DNA of 64,000 bases from the NCBI RefSeq assembly GCF_000498495.1, contig NZ_AVCS01000011.1, positions 29,193 through 93,192 of the forward strand, written 5' to 3'. Source of the DNA: Flavobacterium enshiense DK69. GTDB taxonomy: Bacteria > Bacteroidota > Bacteroidia > Flavobacteriales > Flavobacteriaceae. The notes beneath the pieces were generated by a model. It did not search any database, was not told where the DNA came from, and saw only the letters and a list, made by a program, of their open reading frames with translations. Positions within the stretch are counted from its first letter, which is position 1; the number at the start of each line of letters is the position of its first letter. Below are positions 14,422 through 23,893 of the stretch, piece by piece. The position numbers and the translations under genes are program-made.

Positions 14422-16611
14422 ATGAAAAGGCTATTTATTTTGTTGTTCCTATCATCGGTCTCTTTTGTAGCAATCGGACAAAAAGTAAAACGTTACGATC
14501 TGCATGTAAAGGATACGCTGGTGAATTACACGGGGAAAACAAAACCGGGAATAGCTATTAATGGTCAGATTCCTGCGCCTATCTTAGAATTTACCGAAGG
14601 GGATATTGCCGAAATCCATGTTCATAATCATATGCATCATGAAACGTCTTTGCATTGGCACGGACTTATTTTGCCCAACGAAATGGATGGGGTCCCTTAT
14701 TTGACCACTGCTCCAGTCAAGCCTCATTCTGAAGCGGTGTATCGTTTTCCGATAGTTCAAAACGGAACGTACTGGTATCATTCGCATACCATGTTGCAGG
14801 AGCAGAGTGGTATGTATGGTGCTTTCATCATCCATAAAAAAGAGCCTTCTCGGGTAAGAGAGAAAGTCGTTTTGTTGAGTGATTGGAGCGATGAAAATCC
14901 GCATCAAATTGAGCGCTCATTGCATCAGGCAACCGATTGGTATGCCATAAAAAAAAATGCAACGCAAAATTATTTCCAGGCGATTAAAGAAGGCCATTTT
15001 TCTACCAAATTGGAAAACGAATGGAAACGCATGATGGCCATGGATGTGAGCGACGTTTATTATGAAAAGTTCCTTGTCAATGGTAATCTCTCTGAATCAG
15101 TTTCCGATCTAAAACCAGGAGAGGAAATACGGCTTCGGGTCATAAACGGAAGTGCTTCAACCTATTTTTGGCTACAGTTTTCGGGCGGAAAAATGAAAGT
15201 GGTTGCCAGTGACGGTGCCGATGTTGTGCCTGTTGCCGTTGACCGATTGATTGTAGGTGTTTCCGAATCGTATGATATTATAGTTACTATCCCTGAAAAA
15301 GGGAGTTATGAATTTTCAGCCACTTCGGAAGACCGAACAGGATCGGTGTCGCTTTGGTTAGGGGAAGGTTCCCAAAAGGCAATGAAACCGATGGAACGCT
15401 TAAAGTATTTTGAAGGGATGAAAATGATGAATGAAATGATGACTGTCAGCGGAAAAATGAACGACATGGGTATGAACATGAGTCTGCAGCAAATGGATAT
15501 GAACGCTGTAATGTATCCTGAGATTACTGGAAGTTATTCGGAAGAAAAGAATAAAAAAGTTGAAGAAAATCATCATAATCACGCCGAAACTCCTGAGGAA
15601 GATAAGGTGACTCTAAATTACAATATGCTGCAATCGGTTAGCAAATCGAAGCTGCCGGATGTTCCTTTTCGGGAATTCACATTTGAATTAACAGGGAATA
15701 TGAATCGATATGTCTGGACAATGGACAATAAAACGATATCCGAAACCGATAAGATCCTGATAAAGAAAGGTGAAAATGTTCGTATCATTCTGAAAAACAA
15801 TTCGATGATGCGCCATCCGATGCACCTTCACGGTCACTTCTTCCGTATCGTCAATGAGCACGGCGATTATTCTCCATTGAAAAATGTTATGGATATCATG
15901 CCGATGGAAACCAACGTGATTGAGTTTCACGCTTCGGAAAATTACGGTGACTGGTATTTTCACTGTCATATTCTGTATCATATGATGTCGGGCATGGGGA
16001 AGATTTTCAGCTATGAAAATTCGCCTGTAAATCCAGAATTAGGCGACCCAAAAAAAGCGTTGCGTAAAGTCTACGCGGACGACCGTCGTTTTTATCTGGG
16101 AGCAGAAATCGGTTTAGAAAGCAATAGCAGTGATGGAGAAATTAGGTATTCAAATACCAGATGGATGCTGCAAACGGAATGGCATGTTGGTTTTAAAAAA
16201 GAATACGGTTATGAAAATGAACTTCGTTTTGGAAGGCTTTTAGGTAAAAACCAATTTTGGATGCCTTATGTAGGTTGGGATTTTCGATATCGCCCAGGAG
16301 GTGGACACGAAACAAATTTATTTAATCAGGCGAGTACCAAAGATCAGCGAAGTGTTTTTTCAATGGGAGTGCAGTACACCATGCCTTGGTTTATTGTAGC
16401 CGATGCCCGAATTGATTCTGACGCAAAAATTAGATTTGGTTTTTCCCGGGATGATATTCCTGTGACGGAAAGATTGCGTTTGCGCGGGATGTGGAACACG
16501 GATAAAGAATGGACTGTGGGCGCAAAATATATTATGACAAAATATTGGTCCTTGTCAACGCATTACGATAGCGATATGAATTGGGGTGCCGGAATTACGT
16601 TTCAGTATTAA
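14422..16611 (+). CDS. Multicopper oxidase fused to CopB-like beta-strand domain
   Basis: 729 residues with a signal peptide ending near VAIGQK. Type 1-3 copper ligands are complete: HWHG (78-81), HSH (120-122), HPMHLHGH (465-472) and HCH (514-516), with Met525 as a likely axial ligand. A Met-rich segment (about 330-370) and a His-rich stretch near 390 resemble CopA/CueO copper-binding inserts. After about residue 530 there are some 200 residues of alternating amphipathic strands ending in ITFQY, like CopB-type outer-membrane proteins. I infer periplasmic Cu(I) oxidation tied to the outer membrane. It is last in the copper run. Confidence 0.9.
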   Translation: MKRLFILLFLSSVSFVAIGQKVKRYDLHVKDTLVNYTGKTKPGIAINGQIPAPILEFTEGDIAEIHVHNHMHHETSLHWHGLILPNEMDGVPYLTTAPVKPHSEAVYRFPIVQNGTYWYHSHTMLQEQSGMYGAFIIHKKEPSRVREKVVLLSDWSDENPHQIERSLHQATDWYAIKKNATQNYFQAIKEGHFSTKLENEWKRMMAMDVSDVYYEKFLVNGNLSESVSDLKPGEEIRLRVINGSASTYFWLQFSGGKMKVVASDGADVVPVAVDRLIVGVSESYDIIVTIPEKGSYEFSATSEDRTGSVSLWLGEGSQKAMKPMERLKYFEGMKMMNEMMTVSGKMNDMGMNMSLQQMDMNAVMYPEITGSYSEEKNKKVEENHHNHAETPEEDKVTLNYNMLQSVSKSKLPDVPFREFTFELTGNMNRYVWTMDNKTISETDKILIKKGENVRIILKNNSMMRHPMHLHGHFFRIVNEHGDYSPLKNVMDIMPMETNVIEFHASENYGDWYFHCHILYHMMSGMGKIFSYENSPVNPELGDPKKALRKVYADDRRFYLGAEIGLESNSSDGEIRYSNTRWMLQTEWHVGFKKEYGYENELRFGRLLGKNQFWMPYVGWDFRYRPGGGHETNLFNQASTKDQRSVFSMGVQYTMPWFIVADARIDSDAKIRFGFSRDDIPVTERLRLRGMWNTDKEWTVGAKYIMTKYWSLSTHYDSDMNWGAGITFQY

Positions 16612-16639
16612 GAAGAACCGAAATAGTTTTAGCAGAAAA

Positions 16640-17764
16640 TTACATTTGGTTTTTATTTAATTTGGGTAGGGTTACCGTAAAGGTAGTGCCGATATTTTTT
16701 TCTGAATGTACTGCAATGTTTCCGTTAAGGCATTCAGCGGCTTCTTTTGCAATGTAAAGTCCTAGCCCGGATCCCATTTTTTCATTGGTGACAAAAAACA
16801 TGTCAAAAATTTTATCCTGATTTTCCCGATTGATCCCTATGCCGTTGTCTTCAATTTCAATAACATAAAATGGATTACGGTCATACGTTTTGATTGCAAT
16901 CTGTTTGTTATCTTTATTTTCATCGGAATATTTGATAGCATTTGAGAGAAGATTATTCAGGATGATTCTCACTCTTAAGCTATCTGTGATTATATTATCG
17001 GCTGAAATGTCTTTTGTAAAGATAATGGAATGCGCTTTATTCATGTACTGATGCTGGCCGATAATCTCGTCAATCAATTTGTCCAGACTGACCAATTCTA
17101 TACATTGTTGTTTTCGCTTGTTTCTGGAATAATCAATAATGTCACTTATAAATTGATCTTGCTGCGTAAGACTTTCATGCATTAAATTTAAGTAGTCTTT
17201 TATCTTGCGAATGTCTTCTTCCTCCTGCGCGATTTCAATTAATCCTTTTACAGAGTTGATTGGAGATCGTAAATCATGAGAAGCACTATATACAAAACGA
17301 TATAATTCTTTATTGGCGACCGTTAAATCATTATTTTGTTCTTCGGTTTCTTTTTTGGAACGGATAAGATTTTTTAAAGTTGACCTATAATACAAAACGA
17401 TTGGGCAGATTACCAATAGGAGGAAAATGACGTTGCCCCAAATGAAGTAGTTTTTATTGTTTAAGTTGACTTCATTTGGGGCAACGACTTGATTTTTTCC
17501 TGTTTCAGATGGTGTGGCCATCAAAAGATGTGTATTTGAAACCAATCTTTTTCGAAAGCCCGAACCTAAATGGGATGTGTTTACTATTTGTTTTGGCCTC
17601 TTTGTAAAATTTGATTCCGATGAAACGATTGCCAGTTCTTTAGAGCTTCTTTTTAATGAACTATGACTGGAATGTATAAAAGAGGAACATGTTAAAAAAA
17701 GTGTCACTAAAACGAATACCCCTAGAGGCTGTCTTGAATTCTCTAAAAAGGTCTGCTTATTCAT
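16640..17764 (-). CDS. Membrane sensor histidine kinase
   Basis: 374 residues. Two hydrophobic segments (about 13-30 and 106-126) enclose a short, about 75-residue periplasmic region without a recognisable sensor domain. HisKA contains His163 in SASHDLRSPINS. The ATPase part has NNLLSNAIKYS, IEDNGIGI and GSGLGLYIAKEAAE, so catalysis looks intact. No response regulator is adjacent, so it is an orphan kinase. It converges on the copper oxidase gene with a 28-base gap; a copper link is possible but not supported by sequence. Confidence 0.9.
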   Translation of the reverse strand: MNKQTFLENSRQPLGVFVLVTLFLTCSSFIHSSHSSLKRSSKELAIVSSESNFTKRPKQIVNTSHLGSGFRKRLVSNTHLLMATPSETGKNQVVAPNEVNLNNKNYFIWGNVIFLLLVICPIVLYYRSTLKNLIRSKKETEEQNNDLTVANKELYRFVYSASHDLRSPINSVKGLIEIAQEEEDIRKIKDYLNLMHESLTQQDQFISDIIDYSRNKRKQQCIELVSLDKLIDEIIGQHQYMNKAHSIIFTKDISADNIITDSLRVRIILNNLLSNAIKYSDENKDNKQIAIKTYDRNPFYVIEIEDNGIGINRENQDKIFDMFFVTNEKMGSGLGLYIAKEAAECLNGNIAVHSEKNIGTTFTVTLPKLNKNQM

Positions 17765-17911
17765 ACGGATTCCTATTTAGTTAACATGTTAAATGCGTAA
17801 CTAAAGTAATATATTTTTTCGTAAGAATAAAAAACAAAGTAGGAATTTTACTTCTTCATATGAAAAGAGTAGTAAATACAGAGATTGTTATAATTTTTTT
17901 ATGAATTCAAA

Positions 17912-18751
17912 TTATACATTAACCAATGTATTGATGTCGAATTTTTTCATTTTCAAAAAGGCTTCTACAACTTTTTGTGATTTATCGGGATTGCTCATCA
18001 ATTCTTTTAAAATCTCCGGGATGATCTGCCACCAAACCCCATATTTGTCTTTCAGCCATCCGCACATACTTTCTTCTCCGCCTTCCGTTAGTTTTTCCCA
18101 GAAATAATCAATTTCTCCCTGATCTTCGCATTCCACAACAAAAGAAATAGTTTCATTGAATCCAAATCCTTTTGCCAAACCACTGTCCATTGTCATGAAA
18201 ACATTATTGTTCAGTTTGAATTGTGCATGTTTAATGGTTCCGGTTACATCATGGTCGTCTTCGGCATAACGTAAAATCCCAACTACGTCAGAGTTTTTAA
18301 ATACCGATGTGTAGAAATTGATGGCTTCTTCCGATTTACCATGCACGTTTTCAGTAAACATTAGCGTTGGAGTGAATTTCTGGCCAACATCTGCTAATTT
18401 ACCAAAAGACAATTGCCAGTTAACGCCGAATTTATCCTGAACCCAACCGTATTTTTCGCTCCATTCGTATTTGTCCAATGCCATAAGTATAGAACCTCCA
18501 TCAATCAGAATGTTCCATGCTTTCATAAGTTCTTCCTCCGTTTCGCATACCACAAAAAATGAGATGGAAGGATTCATATTAAATTGCGGATTTCCGTTAA
18601 GGCACATGAATTTTTGCCCGGCAGATTCAAACATGACCACGATTGGATTTTCGTCAGTAATCTTTGTGTCTTTGAAAACGTTACAGTAAAAATCGGCAGC
18701 TTCTTTGGCATTTCCTTCAAACCAAAGACAAGGATATATTGGATTTTTCAT
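17912..18751 (-). CDS. Two-domain VOC protein, PhnB/YjdN-like
   Basis: 279 residues made of two tandem vicinal-oxygen-chelate units (about 1-125 and 127-270), each with the PhnB-like pattern of CLWFEGNAKEAADFYCNVF and MFTENVHGKSEEAINFYTSVF and a trailing DKFGVNWQLSF or DKYGVWWQIIPE. This is the Pfam family named 3-demethylubiquinone-9 3-methyltransferase, but the name is not supported for these proteins. It is the last of three closely spaced minus-strand genes (VOC, SRPBCC). Function unknown. Confidence 0.85.
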   Translation of the reverse strand: MKNPIYPCLWFEGNAKEAADFYCNVFKDTKITDENPIVVMFESAGQKFMCLNGNPQFNMNPSISFFVVCETEEELMKAWNILIDGGSILMALDKYEWSEKYGWVQDKFGVNWQLSFGKLADVGQKFTPTLMFTENVHGKSEEAINFYTSVFKNSDVVGILRYAEDDHDVTGTIKHAQFKLNNNVFMTMDSGLAKGFGFNETISFVVECEDQGEIDYFWEKLTEGGEESMCGWLKDKYGVWWQIIPEILKELMSNPDKSQKVVEAFLKMKKFDINTLVNV

Positions 18752-18762
18752 GCTTTTAGAAT

Positions 18763-19170
18763 TTATTGTTTCGGGAATTTGCTCATATCCATAAAGAAAA
18801 CTTCCCAGCAGTGACCGTCAAGATCTTCAAAACTGCGCTGTTGCATAAAACCGTAATCTTTGGCATCAGAATATTCTACTGCTCCGGCTTGTACTGCCTT
18901 GTCAGCCATTTCATTCATTTTGGTAACGCTTTCAAGGGATAGTGAATTAATGACTGCACAGGTTTTGGAAGTGTCTGCAATTTCCTTTACGATAAAGTTT
19001 TTAAACTTGTCATGGGTCAGCAGCATTACAAAAATTTCTTCGCTGAAAACCATACAGGCTGCAGTCTCGTCTGTAAACTGCGGATTGTTGGTGAATCCGA
19101 TTTGAGTGTAAAAGGCCATTGCTTTTGCAAGGTCTTTTACGGGAAGGTTGATAAAAATTTGTGATTTCAT
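18763..19170 (-). CDS. VOC-family glyoxalase-like protein
   Basis: 135 residues with one glyoxalase/bleomycin-resistance-type fold: FINLPVKDLAKAMAFYTQIGF at the start and SFEDLDGHCWEVFFMDMS at the end. Substrate unknown. It lies 12 bases from both neighbours and is probably cotranscribed with the SRPBCC protein and the two-domain VOC protein. Confidence 0.87.
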   Translation of the reverse strand: MKSQIFINLPVKDLAKAMAFYTQIGFTNNPQFTDETAACMVFSEEIFVMLLTHDKFKNFIVKEIADTSKTCAVINSLSLESVTKMNEMADKAVQAGAVEYSDAKDYGFMQQRSFEDLDGHCWEVFFMDMSKFPKQ

Positions 19171-19182
19171 AATTTATCTTGA

Positions 19183-19608
19183 TTAGTTGGATTCCGTATA
19201 TTTTTTGAAATTGTCGAGAATTGCCTGCCAGCCGCTTTGCTGCATTTCTAAAGAATTGACTTCTTCCGGTTCAAAGGTTTCGGTGACCGTTGTCAAATTT
19301 TCATTGGCTTCAAATGAAATACGTACTTTCCGTCCGTCACTGATGGCATACTCGATCAGTTCATTGATTTTGATGTTGCTGTAAATACCACGAAAGTCAA
19401 AACCAAAAGTGCCATCTTTGGCTTCCATTCTGTATATAAATTTTCCTTTTGGCCTCAAATCATTAGTCGCCTGAGGAGTGTGCCAATCGTCGGAAGCATT
19501 GTTCCATTGGGTAATGTGTTCAGGTCGTGTCCAGAATTTCCACACTTTATCGACAGGAGCGTTTACGCTTGTTGTGACTGTAATTGTTATTCTTTCGTTT
19601 GTTGCCAT
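19183..19608 (-). CDS. SRPBCC (AHSA1-like) ligand-binding protein
   Basis: 141 residues. It begins with SVNAPVDKVWKFWTRPEHITQWNNAS, which is the AHSA1/START-like opening strand and helix, and closes with an amphipathic helix containing QSGWQAILDNFKKY. The family binds hydrophobic ligands or acts with Hsp90 in eukaryotes; in bacteria these are often uncharacterised. It is first of the three-gene minus-strand run with two VOC proteins. Confidence 0.87.
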   Translation of the reverse strand: MATNERITITVTTSVNAPVDKVWKFWTRPEHITQWNNASDDWHTPQATNDLRPKGKFIYRMEAKDGTFGFDFRGIYSNIKINELIEYAISDGRKVRISFEANENLTTVTETFEPEEVNSLEMQQSGWQAILDNFKKYTESN

Positions 19609-19691
19609 TGCTTCTTATTTTCGTCAGATGAAGGTTGAAATGAATAGTCATAAAATTACGACACTTTAACCAAGCGATAAAACATAAAATG

Positions 19692-19699
19692 TATTTTTG
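19692..19699 (+). promoter_or_regulatory. -7 promoter box of the rluE-like gene
   Basis: TATTTTTG is an exact TAnnTTTG match 13 bases before the ATG at 19713. It overlaps an upstream in-frame ATG at 19689, so it argues for the later start. Confidence 0.55.
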
Positions 19700-19712
19700 C
19701 AAAAAAAAATCA

Positions 19713-20285
19713 ATGCATCAACACTTTTTGCTTCATAAGCCCCATGGCTATTTAAGTCAGTTTATTTATGAGAAGAAGCGCGCTAAGAAAAAGCTGGGAG
19801 AGTTGTTTGATTTTCCTGAAGGAACAATGGCCATCGGTCGCTTGGATGAAGATTCCGAAGGCTTGCTGTTGCTAACTACAGACGGAATGATGAGTGAACT
19901 CGTAAGGAGTAAAACCGTCGAAAAAGAATATTTTGCACAAGTAGATGGCATAGTAACTGAAGAAGCAATAATGCGATTAAAAAGCGGTGTCGAAATCGGT
20001 TTTAAAGGCATCCGCTATGTGACCAAAGAATGTGAAGCGAGAATCATTACCGATTTACCGGATTGTATAGGCGAGGGCAGACGAATCCGTGATGAGCGGC
20101 ACGGACCAACCAGTTGGCTTTCAATCACATTGACCGAAGGTAAATTTCGTCAGGTACGTAAGATGACGGCGGCAGTTGGATTACCAACGCTGCGGTTGAT
20201 TCGCGTGCGTGTGGGAACAATTGATTTACATGGATTAAAAGCAGGGGAAGTTTTAGAAGTTTCCGACTTTCAACTATCCAAATAA
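19713..20285 (+). CDS. rluE: 23S rRNA pseudouridine synthase, RluE/RsuA family
   Basis: 190 residues from the ATG at 19713. The catalytic Asp lies in MAIGRLDEDSEGLLLLTTDG, and KEYFAQVDG and FRQVRKMTAAVGLPTLRLIRV are typical of the RsuA/RluE branch. No S4 domain precedes it, which fits RluE, the enzyme for one uridine of 23S rRNA. Exact target is inferred. It is 12 bases upstream of the trmL gene, so two RNA-modification genes are likely cotranscribed. Confidence 0.88.
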   Translation: MHQHFLLHKPHGYLSQFIYEKKRAKKKLGELFDFPEGTMAIGRLDEDSEGLLLLTTDGMMSELVRSKTVEKEYFAQVDGIVTEEAIMRLKSGVEIGFKGIRYVTKECEARIITDLPDCIGEGRRIRDERHGPTSWLSITLTEGKFRQVRKMTAAVGLPTLRLIRVRVGTIDLHGLKAGEVLEVSDFQLSK

Positions 20286-20297
20286 CCAAAAGAAAAT

Positions 20298-20753
20298 ATG
20301 TTAAATGTAGTTTTAGTGGAACCGGAAATCCCTAACAATACCGGGAATATTGGCCGTTTATGTGTGGGGACCGGATGCAGGCTGCATCTGATTCATCCCT
20401 TTGGATTTGAGATCACAGACAAAAACCTAAAGCGTTCCGGTTTGGATTACTGGGTACATCTGGATTGGTGTCAGTATCAGAATGTAGCCGAATGGAAAGC
20501 TCAGATTCCTGACTTGTCACGCGTTTTTCTGATGAGTTCCCATGCCGAAAAATCGTATCTTGAAACTGAATTTCAGGATGGCGACTGGCTGGTTTTCGGG
20601 AAAGAAAGTGTAGGGTTAAGCCAAGAGGTGCTAAGTCAATTTGAAAACCATCTTACAATCCCGATGTCGGATAAAATCAGAAGCTATAATATCGCCAATT
20701 CCGTTGCTTTTGTAGTAGGGGAAGCTAAAAGGCAGATTAGCCTGAAAAGATAA
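20298..20753 (+). CDS. trmL: tRNA (cytidine(34)-2'-O)-methyltransferase
   Basis: 151 residues of the SPOUT superfamily. VEPEIPNNTGNIGRLC opens the fold, LVFGKESVGLS and IPMSDKIRSYNIANSVA form the knotted SAM site. TrmL methylates the wobble base of tRNA-Leu isoacceptors. Length is normal. It is five bases from the acyltransferase gene. Confidence 0.93.
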   Translation: MLNVVLVEPEIPNNTGNIGRLCVGTGCRLHLIHPFGFEITDKNLKRSGLDYWVHLDWCQYQNVAEWKAQIPDLSRVFLMSSHAEKSYLETEFQDGDWLVFGKESVGLSQEVLSQFENHLTIPMSDKIRSYNIANSVAFVVGEAKRQISLKR

Positions 20754-20757
20754 TAGT

Positions 20758-21726
20758 ATGGAAAGACGAAATTCTTTAATCGATATTCTGAAGTTAGGAT
20801 TGTCTTTTCTGATTGTGGCATTGCATGTTTTTCCGGTTTCGGGACTAAAGGGGATCCCCGGATTGATTTCTTATGAAATAGCAAATGGGATTACCCGGAT
20901 TGGGGTGCCGACGTTCTTTATTATTTCAGGCTATTTTCTTCGGAACAAAATAAATGATAAAGCCTATCTGATTAAATATGCAAAACGGATACTGATTCTC
21001 TTTTTGGTCTGGCAGCTTATTTATCTCCTCAGTCTGATTCAACCTTACAAATTGGGACAGCTTTCAACCTTTGACCTTATTTTATACCTTATTCACGGTT
21101 ATTGGCATTTATGGTATCTTCAGGCAACATTCTGCGCCGTTTTCATGCTGTATTTCCTGAGAATGCAATCGGAATCCAAAAAAATTATAATAGCCCTGTT
21201 GTTATTTTTTGGCGGATATGTTTATCAATTGGCTTATAAAACCAATCTGCTGAATGATGTTCCGGCTTTGAAATTTTTATATGAAGTGATAGGTACATCG
21301 CGCAATTTTATTTTTATGGGGTATCCTTTTTTAGTCTTGGGTACGTTATATGAGTATTGGCGCAAAGCTGCCACTAAAATAAGCTTTCTGTTTGTGCCTT
21401 TTTTGCTGCTTTTGTTTTCGGAAGTGTATCTGTATTATACGCTTAAAATTGGGGCTTTGGATTTTAATATAGCGATATTGCCTTTAAGTTTATTACTATT
21501 CTCAATAGTGGTCGAAAAGCAGAGTTCTCTAAATTGGAATATTAACTCAACCATTTCTCTGGGAATTTATTTGTGTCATCCCTATGCAATCCGATTAGTT
21601 TACAAATTATTGCCCCAAAGAACTTTCGAATACATAGTGTTGAAATACTTCATGATTTGTCTTCTGGCAATTATTTTTTGGTATGTCGTGGAAAAAATTA
21701 ACCGAAGGTTTTCTTACTTCTTTTAG
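20758..21726 (+). CDS. Acyltransferase 3 family membrane protein
   Basis: 322 residues with about ten membrane helices. The N-terminal IDILKLGLSFLIVALHVFP carries the conserved His of acyltransferase 3 proteins, and ISGYFLRNKI follows. Such enzymes O-acylate surface polysaccharides or other cell-envelope molecules; the acceptor is unknown. It starts five bases after trmL, so it may share its transcript. Confidence 0.85.
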   Translation: MERRNSLIDILKLGLSFLIVALHVFPVSGLKGIPGLISYEIANGITRIGVPTFFIISGYFLRNKINDKAYLIKYAKRILILFLVWQLIYLLSLIQPYKLGQLSTFDLILYLIHGYWHLWYLQATFCAVFMLYFLRMQSESKKIIIALLLFFGGYVYQLAYKTNLLNDVPALKFLYEVIGTSRNFIFMGYPFLVLGTLYEYWRKAATKISFLFVPFLLLLFSEVYLYYTLKIGALDFNIAILPLSLLLFSIVVEKQSSLNWNINSTISLGIYLCHPYAIRLVYKLLPQRTFEYIVLKYFMICLLAIIFWYVVEKINRRFSYFF

Positions 21727-21770
21727 TTTATTTTTTAAATTTGATTCTAATCAAAAAACTTTAAAAAAAT

Positions 21771-22196
21771 ATGGCAGCAGTTAATCCGTACATTACCTTT
21801 AACGGTACATGCGAAGAAGCATTTAATTTTTACAAATCAATTTTCGGAGGCGATTTTCCTTATTCGGGGAAATATAAAGATATGCCTTCTGAGTACCCGA
21901 TAGCAGAATCAGAAAAAGATAAAATCATGCACATTTCATTGCCTATCGGGAATACCGTTTTGATGGGGAGTGATGCAGCTGCTGGTTTTGGTGATAATTT
22001 TAAAGAAGGTAACAATATTACCATTTCTATTAACACCGACAGTGAAGATGAAGCTACAAGAATTTTTAACGGACTTTCTGCCGGCGGAAAAGTGGGCATG
22101 CCATTAAACAAAACATTTTGGGGTGCTTATTTCGGAATGTTCACCGATAAATTCGGAATTAACTGGATGGTTAACTACGATTACGAGCAAAAATAA
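21771..22196 (+). CDS. PhnB-like VOC protein
   Basis: 141 residues of a single PhnB/YjdN-type vicinal-oxygen-chelate domain: NPYITFNGTCEEAFNFYKSI at the start and FGMFTDKFGINWMVNYD at the end. The family lacks a settled activity. It is related to each half of the two-domain protein at 17.9-18.8 kb. An intrinsic terminator follows directly. Confidence 0.88.
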   Translation: MAAVNPYITFNGTCEEAFNFYKSIFGGDFPYSGKYKDMPSEYPIAESEKDKIMHISLPIGNTVLMGSDAAAGFGDNFKEGNNITISINTDSEDEATRIFNGLSAGGKVGMPLNKTFWGAYFGMFTDKFGINWMVNYDYEQK

Positions 22197-22219
22197 TCTT
22201 CGGAATCATAAAAAATAGA

Positions 22220-22243
22220 AAGGCCCTTTATTGGGCCTTTTTT
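22220..22243 (+). terminator. Intrinsic terminator
   Basis: AAGGCCC pairs with GGGCCTT around TTTATT and is followed by a T run. It ends the VOC gene transcript. Confidence 0.88.
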
Positions 22244-22281
22244 ATTTGAAAATTTCGTCAAAGAAAACGCATTATCTTGTT

Positions 22282-22776
22282 TTAGTGACTATCACTTTTT
22301 TCAGTATTTTCCTTATTTTTGTTTGGCGGTTTAAAATCTTTTCTAATTTCTAAGTGTCTGATTTCACCACCAGTTGTTCCTGTTTGTTTTGCAAAGAATA
22401 GCACAATAATTGAAAAAACCATCGTAGCTATTGAAAGAATGTTTGAAAAGCTTTTTTGTTTGTAATTAGCCCAAATACCAAGTAATGAAAAAACTCCTAA
22501 GGCATAAGAAAGCATAGCGAAAGTTTTTGCTGCTTGTATATGAGTTTTGATAAATTTTTTTTCTACGCCCTGCAAGTGTTCTACGACTTCTTTTGCACCT
22601 CCGCCTGTTTTAAATGTAGGAAAGGTAGTAATAGCTCCTAAGATAAAAATGAAATAGGCTGTTTGTTTTACAGCTTCAGAGCGAAAAATAAAACCACCTA
22701 ACATTACCAAGAGCCCTATTATAGGAATAATAATTGGCAGATGATTCAGTACCAAGTGTAAATGTGCATCATTCAT
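22282..22776 (-). CDS. Four-helix membrane protein, DUF2231-like
   Basis: 164 residues with four membrane helices (about 11-30, 39-54, 85-105, 112-130). The N-terminal HLHLVLNHLPIIIPIIG resembles the start of DUF2231 membrane proteins, with conserved His residues that could bind haem or metal. The C-terminus is a charged tail. No operon partner. Function unknown. Confidence 0.7.
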   Translation of the reverse strand: MNDAHLHLVLNHLPIIIPIIGLLVMLGGFIFRSEAVKQTAYFIFILGAITTFPTFKTGGGAKEVVEHLQGVEKKFIKTHIQAAKTFAMLSYALGVFSLLGIWANYKQKSFSNILSIATMVFSIIVLFFAKQTGTTGGEIRHLEIRKDFKPPNKNKENTEKSDSH

Positions 22777-23067
22777 AGTATAGTAATTTAAAATTTAAAA
22801 AATTTAACTTAGCATAGGTATACTTAGTAAGGAACCATATTATATGTTTAACGCTCTAATTCAGATACTCATAGGTGTGATAATTTGAGTGTTTTCTACC
22901 AGAGTGGAGTTGTATGCAGTTCGTTTTCTTTGCAGGTACAATCAGTGCGATAATGAGAAGTCGTTTTCAATTGGTGTTTTTGTTTTTCTGTTTTTTAGGA
23001 AATAAAATGCGAACATATAGAACCAGTATTGTCGGTTATGTTTTCAAAGACCCTATTTTTTTACTTA
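22777..23067. other. Intergenic spacer, no gene seen
   Basis: The region between the DUF2231-like gene start and the dienelactone hydrolase stop contains only short frames without family features. I see no RNA structure or repeat. Confidence 0.5.
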
Positions 23068-23841
23068 TTATTGAAACAATTCACCAAAAAAATCCAGCAT
23101 GGCTTTCCAGGAGCGTTTGTCGGCTTTTTCATTGTAAGCAACACCTTTACTCTTGTCGTTTCCTGCATCTTTCTGGGTAAATGCGTGAACTGCATCGGCA
23201 TAATACACCATTTGCCAATCCGCTTTCGAGGTACGCATTTCGTCCTGAAACGCTTTAATTTCGGTTTCCGAAACATAAAAATCATCGGCACCGTGCAACA
23301 CAAGGACTTTCGGTTTGATGGGTTCAATTGACCTTGCGGCGTCACGGCCTAAACCACCATGAAAGGAAACCACTCCTTTTACATTCATATTGGCTCTTGC
23401 CGCCTCCAAAGCCCCTGAACCTCCGAAGCAATAACCAATTACCGCAATGTCATTTGGATTTGCGCCTGATTTGATTAATTGTTCCAAAGCCAAATGAATA
23501 CGTTTCTGGTACTCTTTGTAATTGGTTTTGAAATGACCGGCTTTTTTTCCGGCTTCCTGTGCATTGGCAGGTTTGTTGCCTACACCATAAATATCAGCTA
23601 CAAAAGTATAATACCCTAATTTTGATAATGCTTCGGCGCTTTCTTTCGAATGAGCGTCGATTCCCATCCAGGCTGGTAAAATTAAAACGCCTGCTTTTTT
23701 TGGGTTGCTTTTTTTCGGACTACCGGAAAAACCTTCTAATTTTTGATTGCCATCAGCATAAGAAACAGCTTTCAGTTGTCCCTGGACCAGTACTGTCGAA
23801 GAAATTGTCAGTACCAAAACAAGTAGAGTTTTTGTTTTCAT
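23068..23841 (-). CDS. Secreted dienelactone hydrolase-family protein
   Basis: 257 residues with a signal peptide ending near VLVQGQLK. It has the dienelactone hydrolase alpha/beta-hydrolase fold: nucleophile Cys in VIGYCFGGSGALEAA, Asp in LVLHGADDFYVS and His in YADAVHAFTQ. The substrate is unknown; exported family members in Bacteroidota are usually uncharacterised. It follows the ABC transporter ATPase gene by 52 bases on the same strand but probably has its own promoter. Confidence 0.88.
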   Translation of the reverse strand: MKTKTLLVLVLTISSTVLVQGQLKAVSYADGNQKLEGFSGSPKKSNPKKAGVLILPAWMGIDAHSKESAEALSKLGYYTFVADIYGVGNKPANAQEAGKKAGHFKTNYKEYQKRIHLALEQLIKSGANPNDIAVIGYCFGGSGALEAARANMNVKGVVSFHGGLGRDAARSIEPIKPKVLVLHGADDFYVSETEIKAFQDEMRTSKADWQMVYYADAVHAFTQKDAGNDKSKGVAYNEKADKRSWKAMLDFFGELFQ

Positions 23842-23893
23842 ACATCATGAATTTTGATGTATAAAGTTACAAAAACCTTAAGGTATTTTTAGT

